Below, piece after piece: positions 35,501 to 43,671 of a DNA stretch of 64,000 nt. The stretch lies in the NCBI GenBank assembly GCA_017446045.1, contig JAFSRP010000034.1, positions 1 through 64,000 of the forward strand, in the 5' to 3' direction. The notes below the pieces were generated by a model. The model worked only from the letters and a program-made list of their open reading frames with translations. It ran no database searches and was not told the origin of the DNA. Source of the DNA: Lachnospiraceae bacterium. GTDB taxonomy: Bacteria; Bacillota; Clostridia; Lachnospirales; Lachnospiraceae. A program made the translations under genes and the position numbers. Each line of letters opens with the position of its first letter. Within the stretch, counting starts at the first letter, position 1.

Positions 35501-36832
35501 ATATTCATTATAAGTATAACGGCCAGGATTACCGGTACGACGGTAAACGGTACCTGAATAGGTATCATCTGTAATTCCTGTGTACCCGGTTCCACTTTGG
35601 TTCCGTCTATATAATTGGAAATACTCTCCATCCTGATAAGAGGTGTGACTCTGAGTAGTATCCAATCCACGTCCACCGGTAACCATAGGAACATAGTTAT
35701 ACGGAGCAATCATCGATGAGGAAACATCATACACGATGATGACATTAGCATTAGAAGCATTTGTGCCTTCAGTGTCAGCATCACCTGTTACATCAAGCCC
35801 AATCGTGTATGTTCCGTTTTTATTGTCCGTTAGTGTTTTACTATGATCGGGCACATCACCAGCACCTCGTAACACCACTCCTCCCGCTTTAGAGTCAGCA
35901 GCCTTTGCCAAGTTTACTATATCCGCTGTATGAATACTCTCAGATGGATCATAATCATCCTTTGCTTCGATGGTATCGTAATCATACATATATACGAGGT
36001 CATAGTCCGAGAACCCATCGACGTCATAAACAGTTTCTATATAGCCCTTTGCTTCAGCCTTATTCTCAGCTTCGACTAATTCAGCCCCGCTTTCCGTATA
36101 ATGTATTGCGGCAAACCTGTTGTTCCTTTTCTTCGGCTCAATTGTTTCTCCCGTGAGTTCATCGATGAACGTTCTAGCAGTATCTTCAGTGGAGAGCGGC
36201 TCACTATATTCAATCTTAACCTGCACTGGGGCTTTTGGCTCATATTCCTTCCCGTCGACCATAATGCTGATGCTCAGGAAACGAACGTCACTTAATGTAA
36301 CATTTCCATATTTATCACTTAAAACATCAGCAAGCTGTACAGAACGGTCAATCCACTTCTCATCATTTTCCTGGATTTCCTTTACTTCAAGCACTGCGCC
36401 TTCTGGAATCTCAGCCAATTCATCATAAGTAACAGTTACCTTGAGTGTCTTTCCATCTGCAGTCAGAACGCTGCCAACTAGCTTTCCGACGATGGCGTAA
36501 ACCGAAAATCCGGATGTTTCAAATGTAACTATATTTCCATCTTTAGAAGCCGTAGCATCCAGAACCTCTGTCACCTCACCAAAATGAACCACCTTAGGAT
36601 CTTTGATGGGGTCATCCTTCAGTTCGACCTTTACGCCAACCTTTCCTTTAGGCTGTATTTCTTTGTCGCCCTGCTTTAAAGTAATGTTAAAAAGCTTTAC
36701 CTGCGTTCCTTTGCTAAGCTCAATGTTGAGTGCTTCTGCAGCTAATTCAGCATGTGCCTTAAAGTCATCACCATCAAGTTCGCTGATTTCCAGAACTGCA
36801 TCAGCCGGTACTTTAGCAGCAGTAAGATCCAC
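32597..36832 (-). CDS. vWA/Cna_B LPSTG adhesin lacking its 5' end and signal peptide
   Basis: 1411 residues from a GTG at 36832; the frame is open to 36916, where TGA closes it. Contains two adhesin-type beta domains, a vWA domain with metal-site motif DVSSSM near residue 370 and FITDGRPQTSS, Cna_B/SpaA-like domains with the E-box YQLVETKAPEGY, LPSTG near 1372, and tail RRRERRYY. The giant adhesin at 21.9 kb has about 270 residues (signal, stalk) before the equivalent point; here they are missing and the frame runs into AT-rich DNA. No ribosome site precedes the GTG. Either a truncated gene or a silent cassette. AT-richer than its neighbours. It precedes the pilin gene in the operon. Confidence 0.8.
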   Translation of the reverse strand: MDLTAAKVPADAVLEISELDGDDFKAHAELAAEALNIELSKGTQVKLFNITLKQGDKEIQPKGKVGVKVELKDDPIKDPKVVHFGEVTEVLDATASKDGNIVTFETSGFSVYAIVGKLVGSVLTADGKTLKVTVTYDELAEIPEGAVLEVKEIQENDEKWIDRSVQLADVLSDKYGNVTLSDVRFLSISIMVDGKEYEPKAPVQVKIEYSEPLSTEDTARTFIDELTGETIEPKKRNNRFAAIHYTESGAELVEAENKAEAKGYIETVYDVDGFSDYDLVYMYDYDTIEAKDDYDPSESIHTADIVNLAKAADSKAGGVVLRGAGDVPDHSKTLTDNKNGTYTIGLDVTGDADTEGTNASNANVIIVYDVSSSMIAPYNYVPMVTGGRGLDTTQSHTSYQDGEYFQLYRRNQSGTGYTGITDDTYSGTVYRRTGNPGRYTYNEYHGQRYSYSIDRASASEKVVYDFTNALFGYQNQDDPTNIQAAFITFSGSATNVTNGWTSNRNDILNRVSSTGTSYRLNYSNYTNWTAALQMAENLINSSATDDDPTYVVFITDGRPQTSSQSAAEPNYNASKVIAQRIESSCDETDGALYGIFAFANSDDWLASLLYYAYNNSDPSNPGTTFDTEGYYKASDTAALTQAINDIFQRIVQTLGVTEVSITDGTTTNVSTSTGVAHLLVVDNSYQYWLSFPVVAGTGGTYTFTMPDKTTGDPIVYTVTPNGENVDITWTDKDGNNQSVTYAGKVDLNQLTVEWTGPTSFYSYTPPTATHNSDTGAVDWNLNSVGTLLDGVTYTVTFDCYPSQETLDLIADLKNGDIAYSDLDPAIRQYLTADYKLETNTSATLTYTDTRTENGQQTSGFDNPDPQPVNATEALAVSKTWKNTLDSQTGWQSAVDLFVKRDGEEVHKVTLNRDNGWSASSFISFGLLTEDGGGVHLKTTGHDYSFSEEAVVGHNWVLKADTVRPMLINNEPTTLKLIDAEDAPSAITGATEDQAKAVVDGDTYYKLTIGSDVKYYVVMEGEINLTATNHRRSYLDVVKTVEGSNVPEGDKFPFTMKVSIADAESYDISDVNSDAWAWFSIADSNNNYTLIKDPDIAVADDIRWQLNDGSVTSTKPSASDFNGYFCVPSGTQVSIDMKTNYSVRFLNLPDGSTYTIAESETMPAEGYSFVSIAGERGYDADGDEETTEDWTTEDTGESSGQSITGTIEYVESAYKVTVTNKWSTIDVQLKKTKEDLSTTLVGSIFNLNKWIAAEGGGSWTSVQTDLAPGGSGTVIDEETGDETEITFDNPLDLGGLGIGRYQLVETKAPEGYVILTKNIYFEVYKEGSVLKARLTNEDGNPVESPTEYSKIEESGTDAEPVYTVSVKNTPGASLPSTGGHGTLPYTLGGLLLMLGSAMMYGFRMRRRERRYY

Positions 36833-36940
36833 TGTGATGGTGTAAGTCTCACCCTCAGCAGTCAGATAATCAACAGTAACTATTTCACCCTCGACAATTA
36901 TCAGATGTCCGTTTAATCAGTTTTTAAAACAACATTGAAT

Positions 36941-36971
36941 ATTATTGTTAATACACACAAAATTATTGTTA
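36941..36971. repeat. Direct repeats with two-turn spacing
   Basis: ATTATTGTTA occurs twice, start to start 21 bases. Same-face spacing suits a regulator dimer upstream of the pilus operon. Confidence 0.5.
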
Positions 36972-37127
36972 TAACACGTCCTGTAATGTATATATTGAAC
37001 ATATATTTAGATGTTATATAACAAATATGTTTGTTCTTAATTTGTTTAGAACAATCTTCCATTTAACTCAATGAAATTTGCCGAAGTGATAACCCGAAAA
37101 GTGTTCCAAAATGTACTCATTCAACAT

Positions 37128-37158
37128 AAAAAGCCCGCCTCTTTCGGAGCGGACTTTT
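37128..37158. terminator. Terminator-like hairpin
   Basis: AAAAAGCCCGCCTC faces GGAGCGGACTTTT with one internal mismatch; A and T tracts on both sides. Confidence 0.65.
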
Positions 37159-37242
37159 AAAATGTGAAGCGTCATCACTATCAAATGAAAACAAGCTTCG
37201 CTTTCCCTTTTGATCAAACACTTATATCGCAGGAAACATCGA

Positions 37243-37271
37243 TTTACAGATTTTTTTCTTCTGTGTATACT
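37243..37271 (+). promoter_or_regulatory. Promoter of the amidohydrolase gene
   Basis: TTTACA (37243-37248), 17-base spacer, TATACT (37266-37271). Confidence 0.75.
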
Positions 37272-37324
37272 TTCTATATGACCCGGATCTTTGTCCGTAT
37301 ATGACGCTGTGAGGATTTAAAGAT

Positions 37325-38572
37325 ATGCTCAAAATAACAAATGCCAAAACCATAGATGGCCGGATGATCGATCTGGTAACAGATAAGGATAAGATCATTT
37401 CGGTAACCAAGTCTTCTGAAAAGAATAATGATATCCTGGGTAAGCAACCCGGTATGAACGCTCATGATTATGATGATGCGAAGATAGCTTATCATATTCA
37501 TGACTCAGTATACGACCGGCAGATCGATGCCGCCGGTTATATGATCCTGCCGCCGTTTGTCGATACACACACCCATCTTGACAAGACGGCTGTCGGCATG
37601 GACTGGATCGTCAATGCCCTGCCCCCGTACCTGCCTGCCTGGGTAGAGAATGAGCGTTCACACCGAGATGAGATCGGGATCGACCCATACCGTCAGGCCT
37701 GCCGCCTGATCGAGCGGGACCTTTCCTATGGGACCATCGCTATACGCAGCCATGTCGATATAGACCTTGAGCACGGACTCCGGCTGCTCGACGGTGTTAT
37801 GAAGGCGCGGGAAGACTACAAGGACAAGGTGCATATTGAACTAGTAGCCTTCCCGCAGAGCGGCCTGCTCGTCCGTCTGGGGACATATGAACTGATGTCG
37901 GAAGCCCTCTCCATGGGCGCCGATCTTGTCGGCGGCATCGATCCGGCAAATGTCGACCGGGACCCGAAAGGCGGTGTCGATGCGATCTTCCGCCTCGCAG
38001 AAAAGTATGATAAGCCTGTTGACATCCATCTGCATGAACCGGGGCATCTGGGTGCATTTACCATGAGCCTGATCATAGAGCGCACCAAAGCTGCCGGTAT
38101 GGAAGGCCGGGTGACCATCAGCCACGCATTCTGCCTCGGGTATCCCGAAGCCGGCCTTGCCGAACCTTTGATTGAAAAGCTCGCTGATGCAAAGATCGCT
38201 GTAACGACAGGCAGTCAGGCATATATCAAATATGTACCCTCCGTCCTCCAGCTTGAGGATGCCGGCGTCCTCATCTGTGGAGGCAACGATAACGTTCGAG
38301 ATATGTGGAGCCCTTACGGTACCGGTGATATGCTCGAGCGGGCAATGCTGATCTCGATGAAGAACGGGCTGCGTCGCGATGATCTTCTGGTCCGGGTGCT
38401 GCGCATGTGCTCTGATAACGGTGCCCGTCTCCTGCATCTTCAGGACTATGGCATCGCACCTGGCCGTGATGCCAGCTTCGTATTGGTGCGGGCACAGACT
38501 GCTGCCGAATGCGTGGCACAGGCTCCGAAGGAACGCATCGTATTCAACCACGGAAAGATCATGTCCGTATGA
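37325..38572 (+). CDS. Amidohydrolase, cytosine-deaminase-like (CodA/AtzC-type)
   Basis: 415 residues, cytosolic metal-dependent hydrolase. Metal ligands: THTHLDK (His82, His84), DIHLHEPGH, SHAFCLG and the Asp in GGNDNVRDMWSPYG. The last motif is characteristic of the cytosine/isocytosine deaminase branch, so deamination of a pyrimidine-like ring is the best guess. GAGG lies ten bases before ATG 37325, and the gene has its own promoter and terminator. It stands alone between a truncated adhesin and a recombinase module and may be cargo or a bystander. Confidence 0.87.
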   Translation: MLKITNAKTIDGRMIDLVTDKDKIISVTKSSEKNNDILGKQPGMNAHDYDDAKIAYHIHDSVYDRQIDAAGYMILPPFVDTHTHLDKTAVGMDWIVNALPPYLPAWVENERSHRDEIGIDPYRQACRLIERDLSYGTIAIRSHVDIDLEHGLRLLDGVMKAREDYKDKVHIELVAFPQSGLLVRLGTYELMSEALSMGADLVGGIDPANVDRDPKGGVDAIFRLAEKYDKPVDIHLHEPGHLGAFTMSLIIERTKAAGMEGRVTISHAFCLGYPEAGLAEPLIEKLADAKIAVTTGSQAYIKYVPSVLQLEDAGVLICGGNDNVRDMWSPYGTGDMLERAMLISMKNGLRRDDLLVRVLRMCSDNGARLLHLQDYGIAPGRDASFVLVRAQTAAECVAQAPKERIVFNHGKIMSV

Positions 38573-38619
38573 TCATTTCGTATCAAAATATCTGCGTTAA
38601 CTGATAATGATGAATAAGC

Positions 38620-38660
38620 AACAACCGCCACTCAAAGGTGGCGGTTGTCTATTTATCTTT
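38620..38660 (+). terminator. Terminator of the amidohydrolase gene
   Basis: CAACCGCCAC (38622-38631) pairs perfectly with GTGGCGGTTG (38638-38647), followed by TCTATTTATCTTT. Confidence 0.85.
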
Positions 38661-38744
38661 CAATTAATGCCTGTGTCTAAAGTTTTTCTTTATGGTCTTT
38701 GTCTTATTAATTTTCTTATACTTTTGTCTTCCTCTTCTGATGCC

Positions 38745-40868
38745 TCACCTCTCCCCGAACTTGCGGATGCGAATGCCGATGCCGGCTTTAAAAGCCACCA
38801 TCAGATAGTCTTCACAAACGATGACTTTGTCGATGAAGCGCTTGACCATATCATTGTTGTAATGGCGCACGGGGCCTAATTGGGAAATGTTGTCGGTGCG
38901 GGCGTAGAAATCCTCCACCTCGGTACAAGCAGCCGGATCCCTGGAGACACTGCCTCGGGCTGCAGTCCCGTTTTCCGCAGACTGTTCCGAACTCTCCGTA
39001 TTCCAGGACCTTTCATTCCTTTCTTTCCCGCTTCCTCCGCGGGATCCCGGTCCGCTCATCGGATATCCCGATTTTCCCGTGATCAGGCAAAAGTCATTTT
39101 TCTCATCTCTCAGGTCATCACGGTTCCAGTTGATTGCATCTACCAGGCGAAGTGCCGACTGGATCTGCAGTTCCTGCATCGCAAGATTCGCCTTGCGCTC
39201 ACTTTCTTCATCGATCCTGGCTTCGAGCTCATCGAGTTCTTCCTGCAGTCGGTCAGCCTGTTCAGACAGCCGGGCAAAACGCTCTTCCGAAACCGTTCCG
39301 CCGGCATCCTTTTGAGGATCGCTTGCGGCATCAGCGCCCGAATCCCCGGCAGCCTTGCCCTCGATCCCATCAATGTTCCCGTCGATTCCTTCAAACATTC
39401 CCGTATACATGCCTTCCGGTGTGTAATTTCCCGATATCGTCCTGTTTTCTTTTGCTGTCAGCAGCGCCTCTTCGGCTTCCACCTGTTCTTTTAATTCCAG
39501 ATACTGCGCTTCCAGCGTATCTTTTTCATCGTCCAGTTCCCGCAGGCGTCTCCTGCTTTCCTCTAAAGGGCCCCAGCGGGTCCTTTCCTGCATGCGGATC
39601 AGCTCGTCGCGGTATAGCGGCAGACGGTTAAAAGCCGCGACGACAGCATTTTTCACATCCTGCTCCTTCACTGCTGGTCCCATGCAGGCATTTCGTTTCG
39701 ATACTCGGGTACGGCAGCGCCAGACTGCGTCGCGTATATCCGTGGTGCCCAGGTCCTCGGACCAGGTATCTGAGGAGGTATGGGAAGACAGCTCCTCTGT
39801 CAAATCAGATTTGGGACCCTCTGGAGCATAACGCCGGTACGTGGCGCCGCAGAGCCCGCAAACCAGCTTGCCATTCAGAGACATATCCTTTGTCGTACGT
39901 TCCTGTCTCCCGCCAATCACCCTGTCCCGCTCGGTCTGCGCCAGCTTTGCCTGCGTCATCATGTAGATCTCCCTCGGAATGATGGGCTCGTGGGCATTTT
40001 CCACATAATAGCGCGGCATCGTACCGGTATTGCGCACCTTGCGCTTGGTCAGGAAATCCGCTGTGTAGGACTTTTGCAGCAGCAGATCTCCCATATATTT
40101 TTCGTTCTTCAGCATGGATGTGATCGTGCTGTGGTACCATTTACCCTTGCCAGACGGGGCGCGTACGCCCTCTTCCTCCAGGCTGAACACGATCTCACCG
40201 AGCGACATTCCCTCGAGATAATCCCGGAATATCCGCCGCACGATCTCCGCTTCCTCAGGCACGATCTTTAAGTCTCCGCCCCGTTCCTTGGTGTAACCCA
40301 GGAACATCTTGTGATTGAGCATCGGCCGGCCCTTCTGAAAGTTATAGTGGATGCCCATCCGGACGTTCTGTGAGATCGACTGGCTTTCCTGCTGCGCCAG
40401 CGACGCCATGATCGTCACGAGCAGTTCGCCGCCCATACCGAGCGTATTGATATTTTCCTTCTCAAAAAGGACCGGGATCTCCAGGTCGCGGAGCTTGCGG
40501 ATATACTGCAGGCAGTCGAGGGTGTTGCGCGCGAACCTGCTTATGGATTTCGTAATGACCATATCGATCCTGTGGGCCTCACAGTCCGCGATCATACGGT
40601 TGAAATTCTCGCGGCCCGCGGTCGACGTGCCGCTGATACCCTCATCCGCATAGATACCGGCGAGGACCCATTCATGCTTACTGCTGATCAGCTCCGTATA
40701 ATGGCTCACCTGCGCTTCATAGCTCGATTCCTGTTCTTCCAGCTCCGTAGAGACCCGGCAGTATGCCGCCACCCGGAGCTTCGGGGTCTTATTTTTCGTA
40801 TCATGCCGCGCCGCCTTCTTCTGCTTTGCGGGGATGACTTTTACTGATGATTTAGCTTGTTTCTCCAT
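38745..40868 (-). CDS. Large serine recombinase (third gene of module)
   Basis: 707 residues. Resolvase-type catalytic domain: RVAAYCRVSTELEEQESSYE (about residues 31-50) with the nucleophilic Ser in RVST, GTSTAGRENFNRM, and ITKSISRFARNTLDCL. A recombinase domain (GMSLGEIVFSLEEEGV) follows, then a zinc-ribbon region (LVCGLCGATYRR and later Cys pairs) and a long coiled coil near 430-580. Such enzymes integrate or excise DNA at short att sites without a strand-exchange cofactor. Its ATG overlaps the stop of the short recombinase gene by 28 bases, with GAAGGTGAG ahead of it. Confidence 0.93.
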   Translation of the reverse strand: MEKQAKSSVKVIPAKQKKAARHDTKNKTPKLRVAAYCRVSTELEEQESSYEAQVSHYTELISSKHEWVLAGIYADEGISGTSTAGRENFNRMIADCEAHRIDMVITKSISRFARNTLDCLQYIRKLRDLEIPVLFEKENINTLGMGGELLVTIMASLAQQESQSISQNVRMGIHYNFQKGRPMLNHKMFLGYTKERGGDLKIVPEEAEIVRRIFRDYLEGMSLGEIVFSLEEEGVRAPSGKGKWYHSTITSMLKNEKYMGDLLLQKSYTADFLTKRKVRNTGTMPRYYVENAHEPIIPREIYMMTQAKLAQTERDRVIGGRQERTTKDMSLNGKLVCGLCGATYRRYAPEGPKSDLTEELSSHTSSDTWSEDLGTTDIRDAVWRCRTRVSKRNACMGPAVKEQDVKNAVVAAFNRLPLYRDELIRMQERTRWGPLEESRRRLRELDDEKDTLEAQYLELKEQVEAEEALLTAKENRTISGNYTPEGMYTGMFEGIDGNIDGIEGKAAGDSGADAASDPQKDAGGTVSEERFARLSEQADRLQEELDELEARIDEESERKANLAMQELQIQSALRLVDAINWNRDDLRDEKNDFCLITGKSGYPMSGPGSRGGSGKERNERSWNTESSEQSAENGTAARGSVSRDPAACTEVEDFYARTDNISQLGPVRHYNNDMVKRFIDKVIVCEDYLMVAFKAGIGIRIRKFGER

Positions 40869-41320
40869 ATTCTCACCTTCTCTGTATCTTTCTCGCTCAT
40901 CACGCTCCGGCCGTCAGCCGCAGGGATGATCAGGCTGTAAATATAGGATGCGATCTCTCCTGCCGTCATGCCGCTCCCGTTCCTTCGGGGAGGCTTCATG
41001 CGGAAAGTCTGCCGGACAGGCTGTCCTCTCGCCGTTGCCCTCGATCCGGGATGCGTTCTTCGTTCTATTTCCAACGCGACCAGGTCAAACGTCTCTTTTT
41101 CTGTCAGCGCGGGATAGTATCCGTCCCCCAGGTAGACCGGGTTTTTCAGTAAATGCCGCAGGCTCGTGGCAGAGCGTGGGATCCCTGCCGCCTGATTTGC
41201 TTCTTTGATCGATAGACCGCTCAGGTAAAGATCTATGAATATCCGGATCTTTTCTGCCTCGTCCGGTACAGGCTCCGCCCGACCGTCCCTGATGCGGTAT
41301 CCGTATGCTATATGTGCCAT
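40841..41320 (-). CDS. Short recombinase-domain protein without catalytic domain
   Basis: 159 residues. Only the recombinase DNA-binding region is present: GYRIRDGRAEPVPDEAEKIR, LSIKEANQAAGIPRS and LLKNPVYLGDGYYP. The resolvase catalytic domain is absent, yet the frame is intact and has AAAGGAG eight bases before ATG, so it is probably a genuine accessory protein, perhaps directing site choice of the two large recombinases. Confidence 0.8.
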   Translation of the reverse strand: MAHIAYGYRIRDGRAEPVPDEAEKIRIFIDLYLSGLSIKEANQAAGIPRSATSLRHLLKNPVYLGDGYYPALTEKETFDLVALEIERRTHPGSRATARGQPVRQTFRMKPPRRNGSGMTAGEIASYIYSLIIPAADGRSVMSEKDTEKVRIWRNKLNHQ

Positions 41321-41446
41321 ATGTTTCGCTCCTTTGATAGATTCACCCTCCCGGAAGAACGAAACATGATGATACTGCGTATATTTGTTGTCTGATCTGC
41401 AGATGTTCTCTGCAATGCCGAGTGTTATCTGTACAGTTTACCGCGC

Positions 41447-43249
41447 TCACTCCAGCGTCTCTGTAAGGCAAAAACCGCAGCTGAGCCTGAATACCAGTTC
41501 CTTTTCTGTACGGACCGTGATCTGTTCCACGATTCCGGGCAGCAATTCTTCGGCAGCCGGGAGGAGATCCATGTCCGATTGCTGCGCGTCAACAGTTCCC
41601 TGTTGTCCAGCGTTCTCCTCTCCCAGTTTCCGCCAGTCTTCCAGCTGCTGCCGAAAGGCACGTACAGCGCCGATGCCCGCAGATCCCGCTTCCAGGCGCA
41701 GCTTTCGCAGGGTCTCGCGGATGAAAGCCTCCTCGGCTTCTATCTCCATGATCCGGCGCCCGTATCCATGCTGGTCACCGCGCCCCCGTCCGAGGACTTC
41801 CCGAAGATGAAGGCGTTCTTTTGTGCATTTAAGTCCCTGCTTTTCCAGTTCATGTATCCGGTCGATGTTGCTGCGCTCACCGTCCCGCTGTAATGCCGCT
41901 GCATAGGTCCCGAGCACGGCGTCCGGGGCAAACGCCAGTTTGTTCATCATCGTCATGAAAGCATTCATCACATCCTGTTCCGGGATCCGTTTCATCCCGC
42001 AGATCTCCCTGCTTTCGAGATGCCTGAGGCAAGCCCAATGGTGCCGTTTCCCGCCTGCCGTCTTCTGGCTCACACGGCGCATCGGCGCGCCGCAGCATCC
42101 GCAGACCATAAGGCCGGAAAGAACATACCGCTTCAGTCCTCCCCGCCTGCCCTCATCGCGTTCATCCTGATATTCTTCATATTCCGGTTCCTCCTGAGAT
42201 CCGGCATCGAGTCCAAACTCCGTAAGGTCCCGCACCCGGACTCCCTTTTCCACACCGCGCTGCCGGCTCGATAATACAGCATTCATAAAATGCTTCCTGT
42301 CAATGATGGGCTCGTGGTGTTCTTCGACATAGTACATTGGTTTTTCACCATGGTTCGGCCGGCATCGGAAATACCGGTCGTGCCAGGTCTTTTGCATCAG
42401 AGCGTCTCCGGTATAGAGTACATTGGTGATGATCCCCTTCACCATGAAGCTCGTCCAGCGCCCCGGCGTGCCGTCGCGCCGCACAGTTCCCGTCGGGATC
42501 CCGCGCCGGTTCAGCTCCTTTGCGATCCGGTAAGCTCCCTCTCCGCGAAGTACCATTCCATAGATTTCCCGTATGATCCCGGCAGTATCCGGGTCAACGA
42601 CGAATGTTCCATCCTCCAGCCGGTACCCGTAGGGCGCCCGGGAGTAACGGAAGGAACCGTCTTGAAAACGCTTCTCGATCGCCCAGGTCAGGTTGGCGGA
42701 AATGGAATGCGACTCCGCTTCCGCCATGGATGCGAATAACGTCAGCATCAGCTCCGATTCTGCTGTGCCGGTATAGATATTTTCTTTTTCAAACAGGATC
42801 TGTACGCCCATTGCATTGAGCTTACGTACCAGTTCCAGGCAGTCCGCAGTGTTCCTTGAAAACCGGCTGATAGACTTGGTAAGGATCAGGTCAATACGGC
42901 CTTTCGACGAGTCTTCCATCAACCGCGCCAGCTCCGGCCGCGCTTCCTGGCGGGTACCTGTCACACCGGTCTCCCAATACACGCCCGCCGGGATCCACTC
43001 CGGGCGTGAAGCGATATACGTCTCATAATGCTCCCGCTGATTCTCGATGGAGCTTTCCTGCTCTGTCATGTTGGTCGAGACTCGGCAGTACGCTGCCACA
43101 CGCCTGCGCTGATATTCGGGCGCAAGGGTCCGCGGCTTGCGAAACGCCGGGATCACCTCGATCCGGTTATGGACCGTGTCACGGGTGGAATCACCCATGG
43201 TCTGCCTGTTCCAAGTCGAATACCCGGCTTTCTTTTTATCGTGATCCAC
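41447..43249 (-). CDS. Large serine recombinase (first gene of module)
   Basis: About 600 residues from a GTG at 43249. Catalytic domain with RRVAAYCRVSTNMTEQESS and LILTKSISRFSRNTADCLE, recombinase domain (APYGYRLEDGTFVVDPD; YRIAKELNRRGIPTG), zinc ribbon CGCCGAPMRR with later Cys residues, and a C-terminal coiled coil. Start choice is uncertain: the frame opens at 43357, but its first codons lie in a terminator hairpin; AGGAGG at 43263-43268 is 13 bases before GTG 43249, somewhat long. Confidence 0.9.
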   Translation of the reverse strand: MDHDKKKAGYSTWNRQTMGDSTRDTVHNRIEVIPAFRKPRTLAPEYQRRRVAAYCRVSTNMTEQESSIENQREHYETYIASRPEWIPAGVYWETGVTGTRQEARPELARLMEDSSKGRIDLILTKSISRFSRNTADCLELVRKLNAMGVQILFEKENIYTGTAESELMLTLFASMAEAESHSISANLTWAIEKRFQDGSFRYSRAPYGYRLEDGTFVVDPDTAGIIREIYGMVLRGEGAYRIAKELNRRGIPTGTVRRDGTPGRWTSFMVKGIITNVLYTGDALMQKTWHDRYFRCRPNHGEKPMYYVEEHHEPIIDRKHFMNAVLSSRQRGVEKGVRVRDLTEFGLDAGSQEEPEYEEYQDERDEGRRGGLKRYVLSGLMVCGCCGAPMRRVSQKTAGGKRHHWACLRHLESREICGMKRIPEQDVMNAFMTMMNKLAFAPDAVLGTYAAALQRDGERSNIDRIHELEKQGLKCTKERLHLREVLGRGRGDQHGYGRRIMEIEAEEAFIRETLRKLRLEAGSAGIGAVRAFRQQLEDWRKLGEENAGQQGTVDAQQSDMDLLPAAEELLPGIVEQITVRTEKELVFRLSCGFCLTETLE

Positions 43250-43300
43250 CTTTTTGATGTCACCTCCTGCTATATTGGAGCGGACTGTATTTCCGCACCA

Positions 43301-43331
43301 AAACAAAAAGCCCCTGCATAAAAGCAGAGGC
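43301..43331 (-). terminator. Terminator/attenuator ahead of the recombinase module
   Basis: Minus-strand GCCTCTGC-TTTTAT-GCAGGGGC followed by TTTTTGTTTT, placed about 50 bases upstream of the first recombinase start. It may attenuate recombinase expression. Confidence 0.8.
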
Positions 43332-43671
43332 ACGATCAACGTATTCATTTCATTCATTCGAGAGAGTGTATTTCTATCTTAATAAAGCTTCGCCTTCCGT
43401 TCAAGACGGAATATCTGCCAAACTCTTAAGGACGAAATTGCGCACTATTGACAGAAATTATAATATCATACTATGACACTCTGAAAATGAAATATCCTGC
43501 CCGTACTGATCACACATCGGGCAGGACATTTCAATGATCTTCAGATGAGGAACGTCTCTTTTTCTATGGCTTTCTTGTCTTCGTTATCTCCTTTCTGCGA
43601 TGTTATTGTTTATCTTATTATAATTGTGGTTCTCTTGTTTCAGTGATCATTTTCAGCTATTGCTTCTTTTT
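43332..43671. other. Gap between recombinase module and LPQTG adhesin
   Basis: About 340 bases without a gene. Contains a small inverted repeat TTCCGT-TCAAG-ACGGAA near 43392, a TATAAT-rich stretch near 43455-43475 that may hold the recombinase promoter, and the adhesin terminator at 43488-43533. No clear attachment-site repeat found. Confidence 0.6.
43488..43533 (-). terminator. Terminator of the LPQTG adhesin gene
   Basis: GAAAT-A-TCCTGCCCG pairs with CGGGCAGGA-C-ATTTC over a 14-base loop, followed on the minus strand by a T-rich stretch. Confidence 0.7.

Larger units (their letters stand above)
36917..37324. other. AT-rich gap upstream of the truncated adhesin
   Basis: About 400 bases without a convincing gene. 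It holds the 10-base direct repeat ATTATTGTTA at 36941-36950 and 36962-36971 (21 bases apart, two helical turns), the palindrome TGTTATAACA at 36967-36976, an inverted repeat TTGTTCT-N10-AGAACAA at 37031-37054, a terminator at 37128-37158 and the amidohydrolase promoter. A 49-codon minus-strand frame (36913-37062) has a hydrophobic stretch but no ribosome site. Confidence 0.7.
38745..43331 (-). mobile_element. Serine-recombinase module (three genes), probable integrative-element remnant
   Basis: Two large serine recombinases flank a short recombinase-domain protein, all in one direction, with the last two overlapping. Similar three-gene blocks act as integration/excision modules in clostridial elements. 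No relaxase, replication gene or clear attachment repeats are visible, so boundaries are unknown. Confidence 0.5.

Noticed and set aside
36913-37062. 49-codon minus-strand frame with a hydrophobic stretch as the lost signal peptide of the truncated adhesin
   Set aside because: Offset by one base from the adhesin frame, no ribosome site, no cleavage motif, and AT-rich DNA yields such stretches by chance. A single-base indel restoring the fusion cannot be fully excluded.
40841-41320. Short recombinase gene as a decayed fragment
   Set aside because: It has a good ribosome site, an intact frame and translational overlap with the next gene.
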